This document shows, in pieces, positions 12,125 to 22,489 of a stretch of 64,000 nt of DNA; position 1 is the stretch's first letter, and each line of letters opens with the position of its first letter. Below the pieces are notes generated by a model. It worked only from the letters and a program-made list of their open reading frames with translations, searched no databases and was not told the DNA's origin. Source of the DNA: Polyodon spathula (Eukaryota; Chordata; Actinopteri; Acipenseriformes; Polyodontidae); assembly GCF_017654505.1 (NCBI RefSeq), contig NC_054547.1:26115975-26179974 (forward strand), read 5' to 3'. The position numbers were made by a program, and so were the translations under genes.

Positions 12125-12397
12125 GGGTTAGAATGGATGGGGAAGTTTAACCCCATCCATGCTGCAAAACAATTTACAGTAAAATAACATGTTTTTTACG
12201 GATATAAACAATATATTCAAATAAGAATACAAAACTATGCAATACACACAGTGATGGGTGTACCTCGTCACACATGTGTTTTTAACACTGTATTGATCTT
12301 TATAGAATGCCTTTGTTCCAATTGTCATTTAAATTGTACATGTGATATGGAGTTAGCGGTGTAACTGTGAAGGGATGATTACCTACTGTCCCTTGAG

Positions 12398-12398
<1 letters not shown>

Positions 12399-12435
<37 letters not shown>
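12399..12435. repeat. poly(C) tract (37 bp)
   Basis: An uninterrupted C run. It gives rise to a glycine run in a spurious minus-strand frame. The length may be unreliable in the assembly. Confidence 0.9.
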
Positions 12436-12725
12436 TTTGAGAAGAGCTGGAGGCTGCACCTCCTAGGGATATCTGGATAAAAAACAATATCAATAAATAA
12501 ATGAATAAATAAATAGCAGTTAGTGAACCTCAAACTAAAAGAAAGGCTGTCTGTGAGTTGTACTCTTTTTGTAGTTATCATTTACCATGGTACTTTGATG
12601 TTGATTAAAAATCCCTTTCCCACTTATTTAACAGCTTGTATCATTTTTCAGATATATGTCAATTTTCAACCCTTAAAATGTTTGTAAATGTTTAATCCAA
12701 CCAGCGGTTTTCCATCGTCTACATC

Positions 12726-12785
12726 AGGGGATCTCAATCTTTTTGCTTCTGAGTCGCCCCCCCCGCTATAAAAATTACACAGCCA

Positions 12786-12788
<3 letters not shown>
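12726..12788 (+). mobile_element. hAT-type terminal fragment
   Basis: The start CAGGGGATCTCAATCTTTTT resembles hAT ends of the CAGGGGTTCTCAAACTTTTT type common in vertebrates, followed by a short interior that is cut off by the (TA)n tract at 12788. No opposite end or duplication is found. Confidence 0.45.
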
Positions 12789-12850
<62 letters not shown>

Positions 12851-12868
12851 CACACACACACACACACA
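12788..12868. repeat. (TA)n then (CA)n compound microsatellite
   Basis: About 60 bp of TA repeat to 12847, then (CA)n at 12850-12868. It separates two transposon fragments. Confidence 0.95.
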
Positions 12869-13059
12869 TCAGGGATGGAAATAACCTTTACTCACACGAT
12901 TGCTATCGCATAGTGCAGTTTCCAACCCGTTCCGGGTTTTACAATCGGGGTCATATTAGCCCCAGTATGAACAGTTCAGGTTTGTCTTATTATGATTTTA
13001 TAATACTAAAACTAAGTTTTGGATCAACTGCTGTGCAATGGGAGTCTTATTTCCATTAA

Positions 13060-13060
<1 letters not shown>
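12869..13060. mobile_element. short palindromic MITE between two AT tracts
   Basis: The left end ATCAGGGATGGAAATAA and the right end TTATTTCCATTAA are inverted relative to each other. The pairing extends inwards, with relics such as GCATAGTGCAGTT on the left against AACTGCTGTGCAATG on the right. The element is non-coding. The final bases of the right terminus are merged with the following (AT)n tract. Confidence 0.6.

Positions 13061-13145
<85 letters not shown>
13061..13145. repeat. (AT)n microsatellite (~85 bp)
   Basis: A pure dinucleotide run lying exactly between the MITE end and the first base of an LTR. Confidence 0.95.
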
Positions 13146-13148
<3 letters not shown>

Positions 13149-13634
13149 GAGATAGCAGGGAGGGAGTTAAAATTCCTCCCTGCTAAAAGCTTGTGAGAAT
13201 GCAAGTTTGGGTGAATGGGCTAAGGGTGTTAATTGTTTTATTGTTTAGATAATCCCCTGCACCTGGTGCTAATTGTAAATTGGAGCCAGGTGCAGGGTAT
13301 TTAAGAAAGGCAGCCAGACTGATCAGGGCTGCTGAGTGGAGAGCCTGACTGTGTGTGTGAGAGCAGTCGTTGCAAAATAAGGTATTGTGTGAAGCCCGAG
13401 TGTTATTGTGTATGTGTAGCGGGTAAATGGCTTAGCCGTCCTGCGTGTTAGTTAGGTGTCAATTTGGTGATTAGTGAAAGAGCCAAAATGGAGTTAGGTT
13501 TTTGTTTCTGTTTTGTTTATTTTTGATTTGGTGTTTATTAAAAGTGCGCGTAAGCGCTGAAAAAAATCAGTTTCCATGTCCTGGGTCTGGTCTTAAAGGG
13601 GCAACGAACAGTGTGAGTGGCGCAATCTTAAACA
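13146..13634 (+). promoter_or_regulatory. 5' LTR
   Basis: Bounded by TG at 13146 and CA at 13633-13634 just before the primer-binding-like TGG. It contains a TATTTAAG box near 13298 and a candidate polyadenylation signal ATTAAA near 13536, giving a normal U3-R-U5 order. The right boundary is inferred from the primer-binding position. Confidence 0.6.
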
Positions 13635-13675
13635 TATGGTGGCAGCGTGTGTAGGCACCCCTACGACCCAGTAAA

Positions 13676-13960
13676 ATGGAGAGCATAGAAAAATTATTTG
13701 CAAGATTCAACCGAAATACCGCTGCTCAAAAAGAGCAAGACAAGAAGTGGAGACAAGTGCTAGGGCTACCGGAGCGGGAGCCGACGGAGCTGGAGCTGCA
13801 GCTACAAAAGTGGGGACAGGCCCCGCTGCTCCCAGAGCCCAGAGAGGAGGAGCCACCGCTCCCAGAGCCCAGAGAGGAGAAGCCGCCTCTCCCAGAGCCC
13901 AGAGAGGGCGAAGCAATGAACAAAGAGGAGGAGGTGAGGTGTCCACCTTCATCACCTTAG
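13676..13960 (+). CDS. gag-like N-terminal ORF with a repeated proline/glutamate motif
   Basis: This 94-codon frame starts 39 bp after the primer-binding-like site with MESIEKLFARFNRNTAAQK, which resembles the start of Gag in fish Ty3/gypsy-like elements. Residues about 50-80 are three copies of a 10-residue PLPEPREE(E/K)P unit, encoded by three 30-bp tandem repeats at about 13827-13915. It then ends with no capsid or zinc-knuckle motif. It may be a truncated Gag or a leader left in a non-autonomous element. Overlapping longer frames on both strands lack motifs and are judged shadows. Confidence 0.4.
   Translation: MESIEKLFARFNRNTAAQKEQDKKWRQVLGLPEREPTELELQLQKWGQAPLLPEPREEEPPLPEPREEKPPLPEPREGEAMNKEEEVRCPPSSP
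13827..13915 (+). repeat. three 30-bp in-frame tandem repeats
   Basis: The unit contains CTCCCAGAGCCCAGAGAGG and encodes LPEPRE(E/G). The length is a multiple of three, so copy number can change without a frameshift. Confidence 0.85.
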
Positions 13961-14455
13961 CGAACCATTTGCCAGTTGCGGTCCCTTGCCCCTTGCTCCT
14001 GGACACCCTGCCGGTCTTCCTAGACCTTCCTGTGCTAGACCTGGAGCCCAGGAGTCCACAACATTGGCCACAGCTTTTCCCCTGGTTCCCTGCTCCCCTC
14101 TTCCTGAGCACTCAGACGTCACTGGGCTGCTGCCAGATGTCGCTGATGCTCCCCCTGTTCACTGCTTTGCTTCCCCTGGGTGATCGGACATCTCTGCGCC
14201 GGTCCCCAGTGGAAGATCTCTGTCCACTGCTGCATCATCCTGTTCCCCGGTCGGTGCTGTCATCCCGGTGGGGTCCCTAGTCGCTGGTTCATGGTCCCTT
14301 CCCGGAAGTGCCGGAAGGTCCGACCCACCCTCAAGTCCGCCCCTGGAGGAGGGCGGAAATGGACATTTCGGGACTTGAGTGTAGGTGGTTGTGTTTTAGG
14401 GGAGGGGCTGGCCTTGGTATGGCCGGTCAGTGTTGCACACTTGGGGGGGAGGATG
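13961..14455 (+). other. C-rich internal spacer and polypurine tract of the LTR element
   Basis: The region is GC-rich and non-repetitive with open frames in several phases but no domain motif. It ends in ACTTGGGGGGGAGGATG, a polypurine tract immediately before the 3' LTR start at 14456. It corresponds to the 3' internal region of the element. Confidence 0.5.
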
Positions 14456-14474
14456 TGTGAGATAGCAGGGAGGG

Positions 14475-15740
14475 GGTCCATTGGTAAGGCTGTGAATCTG
14501 AAGGAAAATGAAGACCAAAGAGCATTCTACAGAAGTTAGAGATAAAGTAATACAAATGCATAGATTAGGGAAAGGGTACAAAATAATATCCAAGTGTTTG
14601 GATATCCCAGGGAGCACAGTTGGATCAATAATCAGGAAGTGGAAGCTGCATCACACCACCCAGGCACTGCCAAGAAAAGGCTGTCCCTCAAAACTCATCA
14701 CTCAAACAAGAAGGAGACTTGTGAAAGAAGCCACAGAGAGGCCAACAATCACTTTGAAGGTGCTACAGGGTTAAGTGGCTGGGAGTGGAGTAATGGTGCA
14801 CCAGTCAAGCATATCAAGAGCTCTGCATAACACTGGCCTGTATGGGAGGGTGGCAAGAAAGAAGCCATTACTCAAAAAGTACCATCTGAAAGCACGTTTG
14901 GAGTTTGCCAGAAAGCATGAGAGTGACCCATCTGCGATGTGGGAAAAGGTTTTGTGGTCAGATGAGACCAATGTAGAGCTTTTTGGCCAAAACTCAAAGC
15001 ACTATGTGTGGCGCAAACCTAACACTGCCCATGCCTCAAGACACACCATCCCTACAGTGAAGTATGGTGGTGGCAGCATCATGCTGTGGGGATGCTCCTC
15101 ATCAGCAGGGACTGGGCATCTTGTTACAATTGAAGGAAGAATGGATGGAGCAAAATACAGGAAAATACTGCAAGAGAATCTGCTTCAGTCCACTAAAAAA
15201 CTGAAGCTTGGGAGGAAATTCACCTTGTAGCAGGACAATGATCCCAAGCACAAGGCCAAAGCAACATTGGAGTGGCTCAAGAACAAAAAGGTGAATATCC
15301 TAGAGTGGCACAGTCAAAGTCCTGATCTCAATCCCATTGAGAATCTGTGGCACTATTTGAAAATTGTGGTCCACAAGCATAGTCCAACCAACCTGAACAA
15401 CCTGGAGCAAGTCTGCCAAGAAGAATAGGCCAAAATCACTCAGACACTGTGTACAAAGCTTGTACATACTTACCTTAAAAGACTTAAAGTGGTTATTGCA
15501 GTGAAAGGTGGCTCTACCAAATGTTAATGTTTGGGGTCGAATTCTTATGCAAGCAAGATATTTCAGTTTTTTATTTTTCTTAAATATTTCCCAACATAAA
15601 ACCAATGTCACCTTAAAATAATTGATTTTGAGTGTAAGTGTTTTAAATTAAAAAATATCGAACAGAACGAAATTTCAATGACACATTTGTAATTCGGTAA
15701 TATGAGAAAATTGGTCAGGGGTCTGAATACTTTTGCAATG

Positions 15741-15741
<1 letters not shown>
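14475..15741 (+). mobile_element. Tc1-like transposon lacking its 5' end
   Basis: The sequence starts abruptly inside the element (TCCATTGGTAAGGCTGT), about 310-340 bp in from the 5' terminus, judged from the related minus-strand copy at 39078-39674. The right end is present and reads GGTCAGGGGTCTGAATACTTTTGCAA, after which a (TA)n tract begins. It carries a whole transposase reading frame with three in-frame stops. The left junction falls exactly 19 bp into an LTR, so a deletion appears to have removed both the rest of that LTR and this element's 5' inverted repeat. Confidence 0.8.
14508..15527 (+). pseudogene. Tc1-like transposase pseudogene (339 codons, three in-frame stops)
   Basis: One frame runs from MKTKEHSTEVRDKVIQMH to a stop at 15525-15527. 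The N-terminus has the paired helix-turn-helix domain, with a GKGYKIISKCL helix and IIRKWK, that binds the terminal repeats. The catalytic DDE core is visible: [21 protein letters not shown] and [11 protein letters not shown], giving Asp, Asp and Glu. Three point nonsense changes break it: TAA at 14772, TAG at 15228 just before QDND, and TAG in the EE-stop-AK segment near 15426. No frameshift is needed. This is a comparatively young, dead copy. Confidence 0.85.

Positions 15742-15799
<58 letters not shown>
15742..15799. repeat. (TA)n microsatellite at a Tc1 end
   Basis: About 58 bp of TA repeat starting at the last base of the Tc1 terminus, as expected for insertion at, or expansion of, a TA target. 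Confidence 0.95.
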
Positions 15800-15802
<3 letters not shown>

Positions 15803-16523
15803 GATAGCTACACCAATCGTATGTTCATAATAGTATTTATATGATACGCAATAAGATATATCATATGTTGTTTATACATCTGTCAAGAAGCAGTTCGCGT
15901 GTGTCAGTATACATCAATATATATCGAGTTTTTGTTTTACATACTCAATGTGAAAATTGTCATTTGTGTTGAGCAACAATTCTGTCAAGACATGGAGGTA
16001 TCTTCGTCAAGCGCACACACGTCACGGTCAATGTTCATCCTAGCTCAGTACTATGTTTTCTTTGATGTCATGGCAGAAAATCCGGTTTCCAATAAGTAGG
16101 TTATACTGAATGGGACCATCACTTTCAGCAATGCAGAAGAAGCAGTGCTGTATTCATCGGAGCACTCGCACCAAATTGTCTCCAGTGGCATTTCACTGAA
16201 CTTGGTTCTGAGGGAGCTCTCTGAGGAAACGTCAATGAGCCGATCAATGCGCTGTGAAACTATGTCTTCTAACATAAAAGCGATCTATCAATTGACAGTA
16301 CCATTTCACATTGGTATTTTTACCATTTCCTTTGCCTTCTGCTCTCCAAACATTTCCTTGGTGGCACACGGCATTATCAACTACTCAGCAATCTTATGCA
16401 ATTTTTGGCTTTAACAATTTTCTGTGCTATTATGTACGATGATACTACAAGCTTTTTATGGATTTCATTATGGCTTTAGCATTAAGCAGTTCCTTAGCCT
16501 TTCACTCAAAAAAATGAATGTTC

Positions 16524-16596
<73 letters not shown>

Positions 16597-17020
16597 CATG
16601 CTTGGTAATTAAATGTCTCTAATTTGGAGGGGTTCAAACATTAATTGGATGGTATATTTCCACTTCCAGTACAAGTAAAAATTTAACAAGGCAAAATAGG
16701 ATAGTCTTTTATTTAGTTTGTCTCTAGCTGAGAGATTACTTGGCTTTAACTGCCCTTTGAATGCAATTACAGGCTTAACTAGGAATACATCAAATGTGTA
16801 TAAAAGGTGTCACAGATAGGGTGACCAAGGGTAACCACAAGTATATAAATAATTTGAATAGTACCAAATATGCCACCTTGAGTTTGAAAAGGGCAACGAG
16901 CTTTATGATCAAGTAATAATACCCTTCCCGGAACAGGTTCTTTTTATCCCCGTTGGTCCAACACACACACTAAGGGAAACCCACGTAGGTTAAAACAAAT
17001 GTTATTATTTCTCTAGGTAG
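15800..17020. other. no recognised gene; (TA)n at 16531-16593
   Basis: Frames of up to 89 codons at 15899-16414 on both strands show no motif. A 63-bp TA microsatellite lies at 16531-16593. The remainder is AT-rich unique-looking DNA. Confidence 0.4.
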
Positions 17021-17235
17021 GCCAGGGTGTCCTCGGCTCACCACGGACCGGGCGGCTGCATGGTGAATCCGCAGTGTGTAAAGAAACGGTCGGCTGACGG
17101 CACACTCTTTGAAGGACAGCATGTGTTCATCTTCGCCGCTCCCGGGTCAGCGCAGGGGTGGTAGCGGTGAGCTGAGCCTAAACAATAATTGGCCATTTCA
17201 AATTGGGAGAAAATAAAAAAATAATTGGCAAAGAC

Positions 17236-17275
<40 letters not shown>
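17021..17275 (+). mobile_element. SINE-like retroposon with poly(A) tail
   Basis: A GC-richer block (CTCGGCTCACCACGG...GGGTCAGCGCAGGGG) is followed by an AT-rich 3' part containing CAATAATTGGCCATTTCAA and a 34-bp poly(A) at 17242-17275. This head-body-poly(A) layout is typical of a retroposed short element. I do not see clear RNA polymerase III boxes and the 5' boundary is uncertain. Confidence 0.45.
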
Positions 17276-17278
<3 letters not shown>

Positions 17279-17553
17279 GGTTCCCAAACTGCTCAGCTGC
17301 CCACTCATCCCAAAGTCCACTATCCCACGTATCAAACCGCCAAATGACCTCACTGCAACGATATGCAAAACTACGGAAGAAGATGAAGATGGAGATCCCA
17401 GGAAACCTGAAAGAGGGAACAGGGAGCAAAGAAGAAGGCCATCAGAAATGTTTACAATAGTAAGTAAAGCTTTCTAGTTCAATCCTGTGTTCCAGCTGAT
17501 TACTTCCCCTTAGCTTATCTCTGACTCTTGTGTATCTCCCTCTCTCTCTCCAG

Positions 17554-17670
17554 TTCTGAAACCTGAGTGTTGCACCCTGGACTGGACCACTGGGCTTCGA
17601 CCACAAACGGTGGACAGGTAAGTATCACTCTGGAATGAACCTCTGGACCTCGATCTGCGACGTGGAACCG
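17554..17670 (+). other. exon-like island with consensus splice sites
   Basis: A polypyrimidine tract ending CTCTCTCTCCAG at 17553 is a strong acceptor match. It is followed 64 nt later by CAG|GTAAGT (donor at 17618) and again 53 bp on by CCG|GTAAGT (donor at 17671). The two donors lie in a short tandem duplication, each with GGTAAGTATCAC. It could be a non-coding exon with two alternative donors, a cryptic exon from a mobile element, or chance. No protein is recognised. Confidence 0.3.
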
Positions 17671-17714
17671 GTAAGTATCACCCTGGTGGGCTTCAGGAGT
17701 ACCCTGACAGAACA

Positions 17715-19020
17715 CAGAGCTTACTCAGGGTGGGTAAACATAAGTTTTAGATATACGGTTTGTAATATATCAAATTCTCCAAAAAATAAGCGAATAATAA
17801 TGAACGTCACTTTCCTTCTCTCTTGTCATCGGTCACATGACTCCTGGCACCATCTGCTAAAACCAGGACAGCCCCTGCAATGTAACCCGGCCAAATGCAA
17901 ACATGATAGGAAAATGAAAAAAATAAATAAATAAAAAAACTCAAAAAAAAAGTCTCTTAAATCCCAATGAGTTTTGCAGTGTAGTTTAAAAAAAAAAGCC
18001 CAATATGACAGGATATGAAAAGCAGTCATAAAAAGTTGGTGCTGTACGTAAACAAAAAAATTAATCCAAAAAAATAAACAGAAAAATTGTAGTACAGTCC
18101 CGAAACAACAAAAATCCCAAAACAAAACAAAGGAATCCAAATCCGTTAATTACCCTACAGCCAGAATCCTTCTTTCAGGGTAGCCAAGACTCTTTTCCTT
18201 TTTCCTTCTCTTCCATCCGTTTAATGATTCCAGCAACAAGTTTTCCTTCCTACTGCTTCCCTACACTTCCCCTTCCTCCGTCCTGTCCTTCCTCTTTTAG
18301 ATCCCCCTGATACTCATTCGCTTGACTGGGTGTGGGGCAGGACGTCCTACTGATGTAGGGAAAGTGCTCATGCAAATGATAAAATAGTGTGCACACAAAA
18401 ATAGATAGTGATTTAAACGTGTAGATTCCAAAGTGCAACAACAAAAGAAAAACAAATCAGGTAAAGGCACATTATAAATGGAAAACACAATAATAAATCA
18501 TTTCAGTTCACAAAATAATAATAAATGATAAAACTTCACATGTGATATATGTGGCCTAACAGGTTTTCAATTGTGTAAAGAATATAGAATATTTTCTGTA
18601 AACCAAAAACACAGTAAACAATAAAAAAATGTTCCAATTCATATCTGTCTATCTATACAAATGCATTATTTCAATACATGGAGACTCACCATCTTAATAA
18701 CAAAAGCTCCTTGGTCCATTAAAGTGTTGCCTACCATTTCTGTATCCTGTGCTGTCCACATCACAGCAATATATTTTTTAATCCGGATTTGTTTTACTAT
18801 TTATATTCACATGCAAGTAAATCAACTAGGGAATGTTTGCCAGGAGAAAGATCTAATCTGGCCTCAAAATACTGTGTACCCAGATCATGCTCCCTCCTGC
18901 AACAAGCTGCTATTCTGATTGAAATGAGGGCTGTATTGTGGGAACAGAAAACCAGAATTGTTGAAGGAAGGACCATCTGTATACACTGCAATGCTTAATA
19001 AGAGAAATTATCTTTCTCCT
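17715..19020. other. no recognised gene or transposon
   Basis: A-rich DNA with short runs of A around 17920-18000. Frames of up to 104 codons reflect the A/T richness on the opposite strand. Nothing is supported. Confidence 0.35.
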
Positions 19021-19023
19021 GAC

Positions 19024-19150
19024 AAACCTTCCTCCAGGATGTGCATTTCCCATGTGGGCCACTCAGAGACCCCTATAAAATTGATTTTCAAGAAATGCTA
19101 AATAGCTGCGCATGGGACACTGTTAAAACATAAGCTCAGGGCAATGGTAC
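19024..19150 (-). repeat. SINE-like repeat, copy 1
   Basis: Shares with the next two copies the blocks GTGCATTTCCCA(T/C)GTGGGCC, GACCCCTATA, AAGAAATGCTAAATA and ACACTGTTAAAACA. In minus orientation it contains GAGTGGCCCACATGGG, a degraded A-box-like motif. Confidence 0.55.
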
Positions 19151-19514
19151 ATTGACTTTGTTTGAACAGAAAAGTGCTGCCCATTAGCAAACCTGAAGTG
19201 TCAAACATCATTTATGTTTAAATTACTAAAAGCAACTCCTTTTACTTTTTGTGCTATTGTACATATATGTATACTGATTAATTACGATTATTTAATTTGA
19301 ATATTTATATGTCTGATACACAGCACTGTTTTTGAATGTATGCAGATATTTACAGTGGTATTAGACAACAGCAAAATATTTAGTTAGTTTATTTTCAATA
19401 ATCTGTATACTGAATCCTGTATAAACATAATAAAAATGCATCCTTATTTTAGCTCTTTACCACATAATCTACGGTAATAATACAGTACATTAAACACTGA
19501 AAGAAAACTCTGTA

Positions 19515-19672
19515 TATTGCTTAGAGAAGACTGGCACAGACAGGATGTGAACTTGCAATTGTGCATTTCCCACGTGGGCCACTCGGGACCCCTATATAAT
19601 TTATTTTCAAGAAATGCTAAATAACTGAGCATGGAACACTGTTAAAACACAACCTCATGGCAATGGTACTCA
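19515..19672 (-). repeat. SINE-like repeat, copy 2
   Basis: Closest to copy 1 over about 110 bp. The minus strand reads GAGTGGCCCACGTGGG, then GTTCACATCCTG, resembling A and B boxes of a tRNA-derived promoter. Confidence 0.55.
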
Positions 19673-20039
19673 AACTTATGAGTCCTGCTGTATTTTAGCC
19701 TGAAAACATTTACTGCAAGATAACAAACATAAAGCAATTGACCACATCTTGGTTCAGATTATGGCCTCTGAGTATTTAATATATAACTGTATCCCATATC
19801 CGCTCAAATGCCTGCACTGTGTCCTGTGTTTTAGATATTAGTTTTTCAGAAAATGGAGTTTCAGCTAAGGTTTTGTATAACTTCATATGGGGTTTGGATT
19901 TGATCTCTCCATGTCGCATAATAGTTTGTTTTGATGTGACGCTCAGATAACCAAGGTACTGCAAAAAGTATGTAATCCAGAACTCAGTGTCCTCCAAACC
20001 CACAAACCTGACAATTGCCTCTTTACACCCAAAAGTTAA

Positions 20040-20300
20040 AGAAAGGATGTTATTGGGCTATTGCTGATTCTGCCTCCCTAACCCTCAGGAGTGTCAGAGC
20101 CAATGCAACACACCAAATGGAATTCTCAGCAGAAATCAAAACAGCCAAGATATGAACCTGCCCTCCCCTGACTTTATGACTCAAACTGAGTACCACATGG
20201 TCCTGCCTTTCCTAGCTGAGCCACTCAAAGACCCCTGTGTAATTCCTTTCAGAGGAATGTTAAATATCTGGGCATGGGACACTGTTGAAACACATGCTGA
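20040..20300 (-). mobile_element. tRNA-derived SINE-like repeat, copy 3
   Basis: On the minus strand an A-box-like TGGCTCAGCTAGG (revcomp of 20211-20223) and a B-box-like GGTTCATATCT (revcomp of about 20148-20158) lie about 55 bp apart. Upstream of the head it shares the block around GGGACACTGTT(A/G)AAACA with copies 1 and 2. It is therefore the most complete of three related copies in 1.3 kb. Confidence 0.5.
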
Positions 20301-22489
20301 TTTTACAATCTTAATGCGCTGTTACCATTTAATAGCTGTAATTTCCCAAATTTGCACTGCTTTGACATGTCAAGCAATTTTCTACACGATGAAGCCCTGC
20401 TAGGATAATAAATCATGTTTTGTTTTCAAAGTCATTAATTTAAACACAGATGAAACCCAGGGGACTCAAAGTTGCTTTGTACTGGAAAACATGTCTAGGG
20501 AGTTATACAATAAATACATAAATAAATAAAGAAGAAAAATATATTACCATACCTTCTCTTTAAGCAATAGCATGATTGAAGGGCGTTACTGTCAGATAGT
20601 TGACTGCATTGGAAAGTTGAGAGACCGAGCCAGAGATGATACAATATGTATAGACATGTCTAGCTATCAAGGTAGTGCCGAAGGTTTCATTGCTATTAGA
20701 AACCAGTAAACAATGCCTTTTCTTATTTTTAATTTTTTTTTACTTCTTTGGCAGCTAGACATTCTATCTGAAAATTCCCTGTCAGCATTTTTCTAATTTC
20801 TAGTAGATGTGCTCCATAACCTGCAAGAGTAACCAGCAGTAAAGCAGAAACCAACCTTGACAGTCAACAGAAACCCATTTTGTACCGTTTCTTAACTATT
20901 CTGTTAATAAATTAATCATATTTCTAGTATCACTGTTAGTTCATTAAAATCATTTTCATGTATTTAAATAGAGGGTATTGTCTGTTCAGATATAACTAGC
21001 TATTTAGATAGGGTGTGAGTTGGATACAACTCTCTGTTGAAGGTATATTTTATCATCTACTTAGAGAATATTATTTCAATTCTAAAGTCAGGGAATGAAT
21101 AGCAAATGTATAATCTTATAGTCAACGTTAGGATTAAGTTAAAGGTTTGGGGTAAAATTGTGATTTGAGGTTAGGTTTGGTTTTAGATTATCCTGGAGCA
21201 TTTGGCTCTAGAAATCATTGAACCTATAAATGAAAATAATAAATAGTCAATAATAATAACACATACATATGGAATATTTGCACTGGCATGCCATATGTAT
21301 TTACCTCTGAATGTTTTATCCCAGGTAAAACTGAACTGAATTGTGTCTTCTGTAATCTCTCTATATTAACAAGTTAAAAAAAATAATAATAAAAAAAAAA
21401 AAAAAAAATTAAAAAAAAAAAAAAAAGATTTATATATAAAAAAAAAAAAAAAACAATTTGCAATTAAACATTTTTTTTCTGTAATATGAATAATCAGTTT
21501 TCCAATACATTTATCATTTGAGGGATAAATAGAAACTTGTGAAAATGAGCTTTGTTGTGTTAATTGGATATTCTGATTTTGTTGTTCTTTGTTTGTTTGA
21601 ATTTGCTTTTTGTTCTAGATTTTAAGAAACATAATGTTGTGTTACAAAGCCTTCTTTGAAGAAAAGCTGAGCTAAGGTCTGTTTGAGCCCATTTAGTTGT
21701 GTCCTGTGTATTTGCTTTGTTAATCTGTTGTCCCTCTGGTTATTTCTGTCATGAGGATGATATTAAATTTGAAAAATGCACTTAGAAAAAGCATTTAAAC
21801 CGATGCTTACTGCAGCCACTCTTCTTTGTAATCCTTTGGTAGGAACAAAATAAATTGTTAGAGTGGATAGTGTAGGAATTTCTTCAAACAAACGATGTAA
21901 GATTACTGTGTGATCTGTAGAAATGCTACAGGGAAATCAGATTCAGAATTATGTTTGAATGCTATAGAACCAGTTTACAATGGGAACAGTTCAGAGCAGT
22001 TGTAAGCACGGATTGTTTTAATATTTCTTATTTATGTACCCTAAGCCAATGGAATGAAACCACAAGCTGAATACAACAAGTTCCCAGCATCCCTTACCAA
22101 CTTTTACAGACACAAATTCAAGATTGTTTGGCTGGTTATTGCAAAACGCAATCAGAATTTCACACATGGAGCCAAATAATATCCACATAATTAGCACAAA
22201 TACCCGACTCCCACACACATTTCAAAAGCAAACTCAGCAGGCCCCTTATTAAAACCTCTGTGTAGTTTTATAATGAAGGGTCATTCGCATAGCTTAGTTA
22301 TTTAAATAATGTTTATTAAAAGTTGGTCTTGATGGATTCAATAAAGGTTGATAGTTATAAACAGGTTTTTGTATATGATATAATACTCAGAAGTTTAAGC
22401 TTTGTGGAGAGGTTCCCATTTTCTAATGCTATTTCTGCTTGTGTATATTTTATTTCATTATAGCTGACGGAAAGCTTGACCTAGAAATA
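20301..22489. other. no recognised gene; A-rich simple sequence at 21371-21452
   Basis: An impure poly(A) stretch of about 80 bp lies at 21371-21452. The part at about 22010-22300 is balanced in composition and unique-looking and could be conserved non-coding DNA. No coding signal is seen. Confidence 0.35.

Larger units (their letters stand above)
13146..14474 (+). mobile_element. pol-less LTR retrotransposon, truncated at the 3' LTR
   Basis: The 5' LTR begins TGTGAGATAGCAGGGAGGG at 13146. The same 19 bases recur at 14456-14474, directly after a purine tract (TTGGGGGGGAGGATG), marking the start of the 3' LTR. After the 5' LTR comes TGGTGGCAGCG at 13637, a primer-binding-like site starting with TGG. 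Between them are only about 820 bp: a gag-like N-terminus and a C-rich spacer, with no protease, reverse transcriptase or integrase. It is therefore an internally deleted or non-autonomous Ty3/gypsy-like element. The 3' LTR is cut off after 19 bp where Tc1 sequence starts. Confidence 0.75.

Noticed and set aside
13707..14280. Overlapping frames of 134 (minus) and 177 (plus) codons
   Set aside because: They are shadows of the gag-like frame and C-rich spacer of the LTR element; their repetitive Ala/Pro/Ser content comes from the 30-bp repeats.
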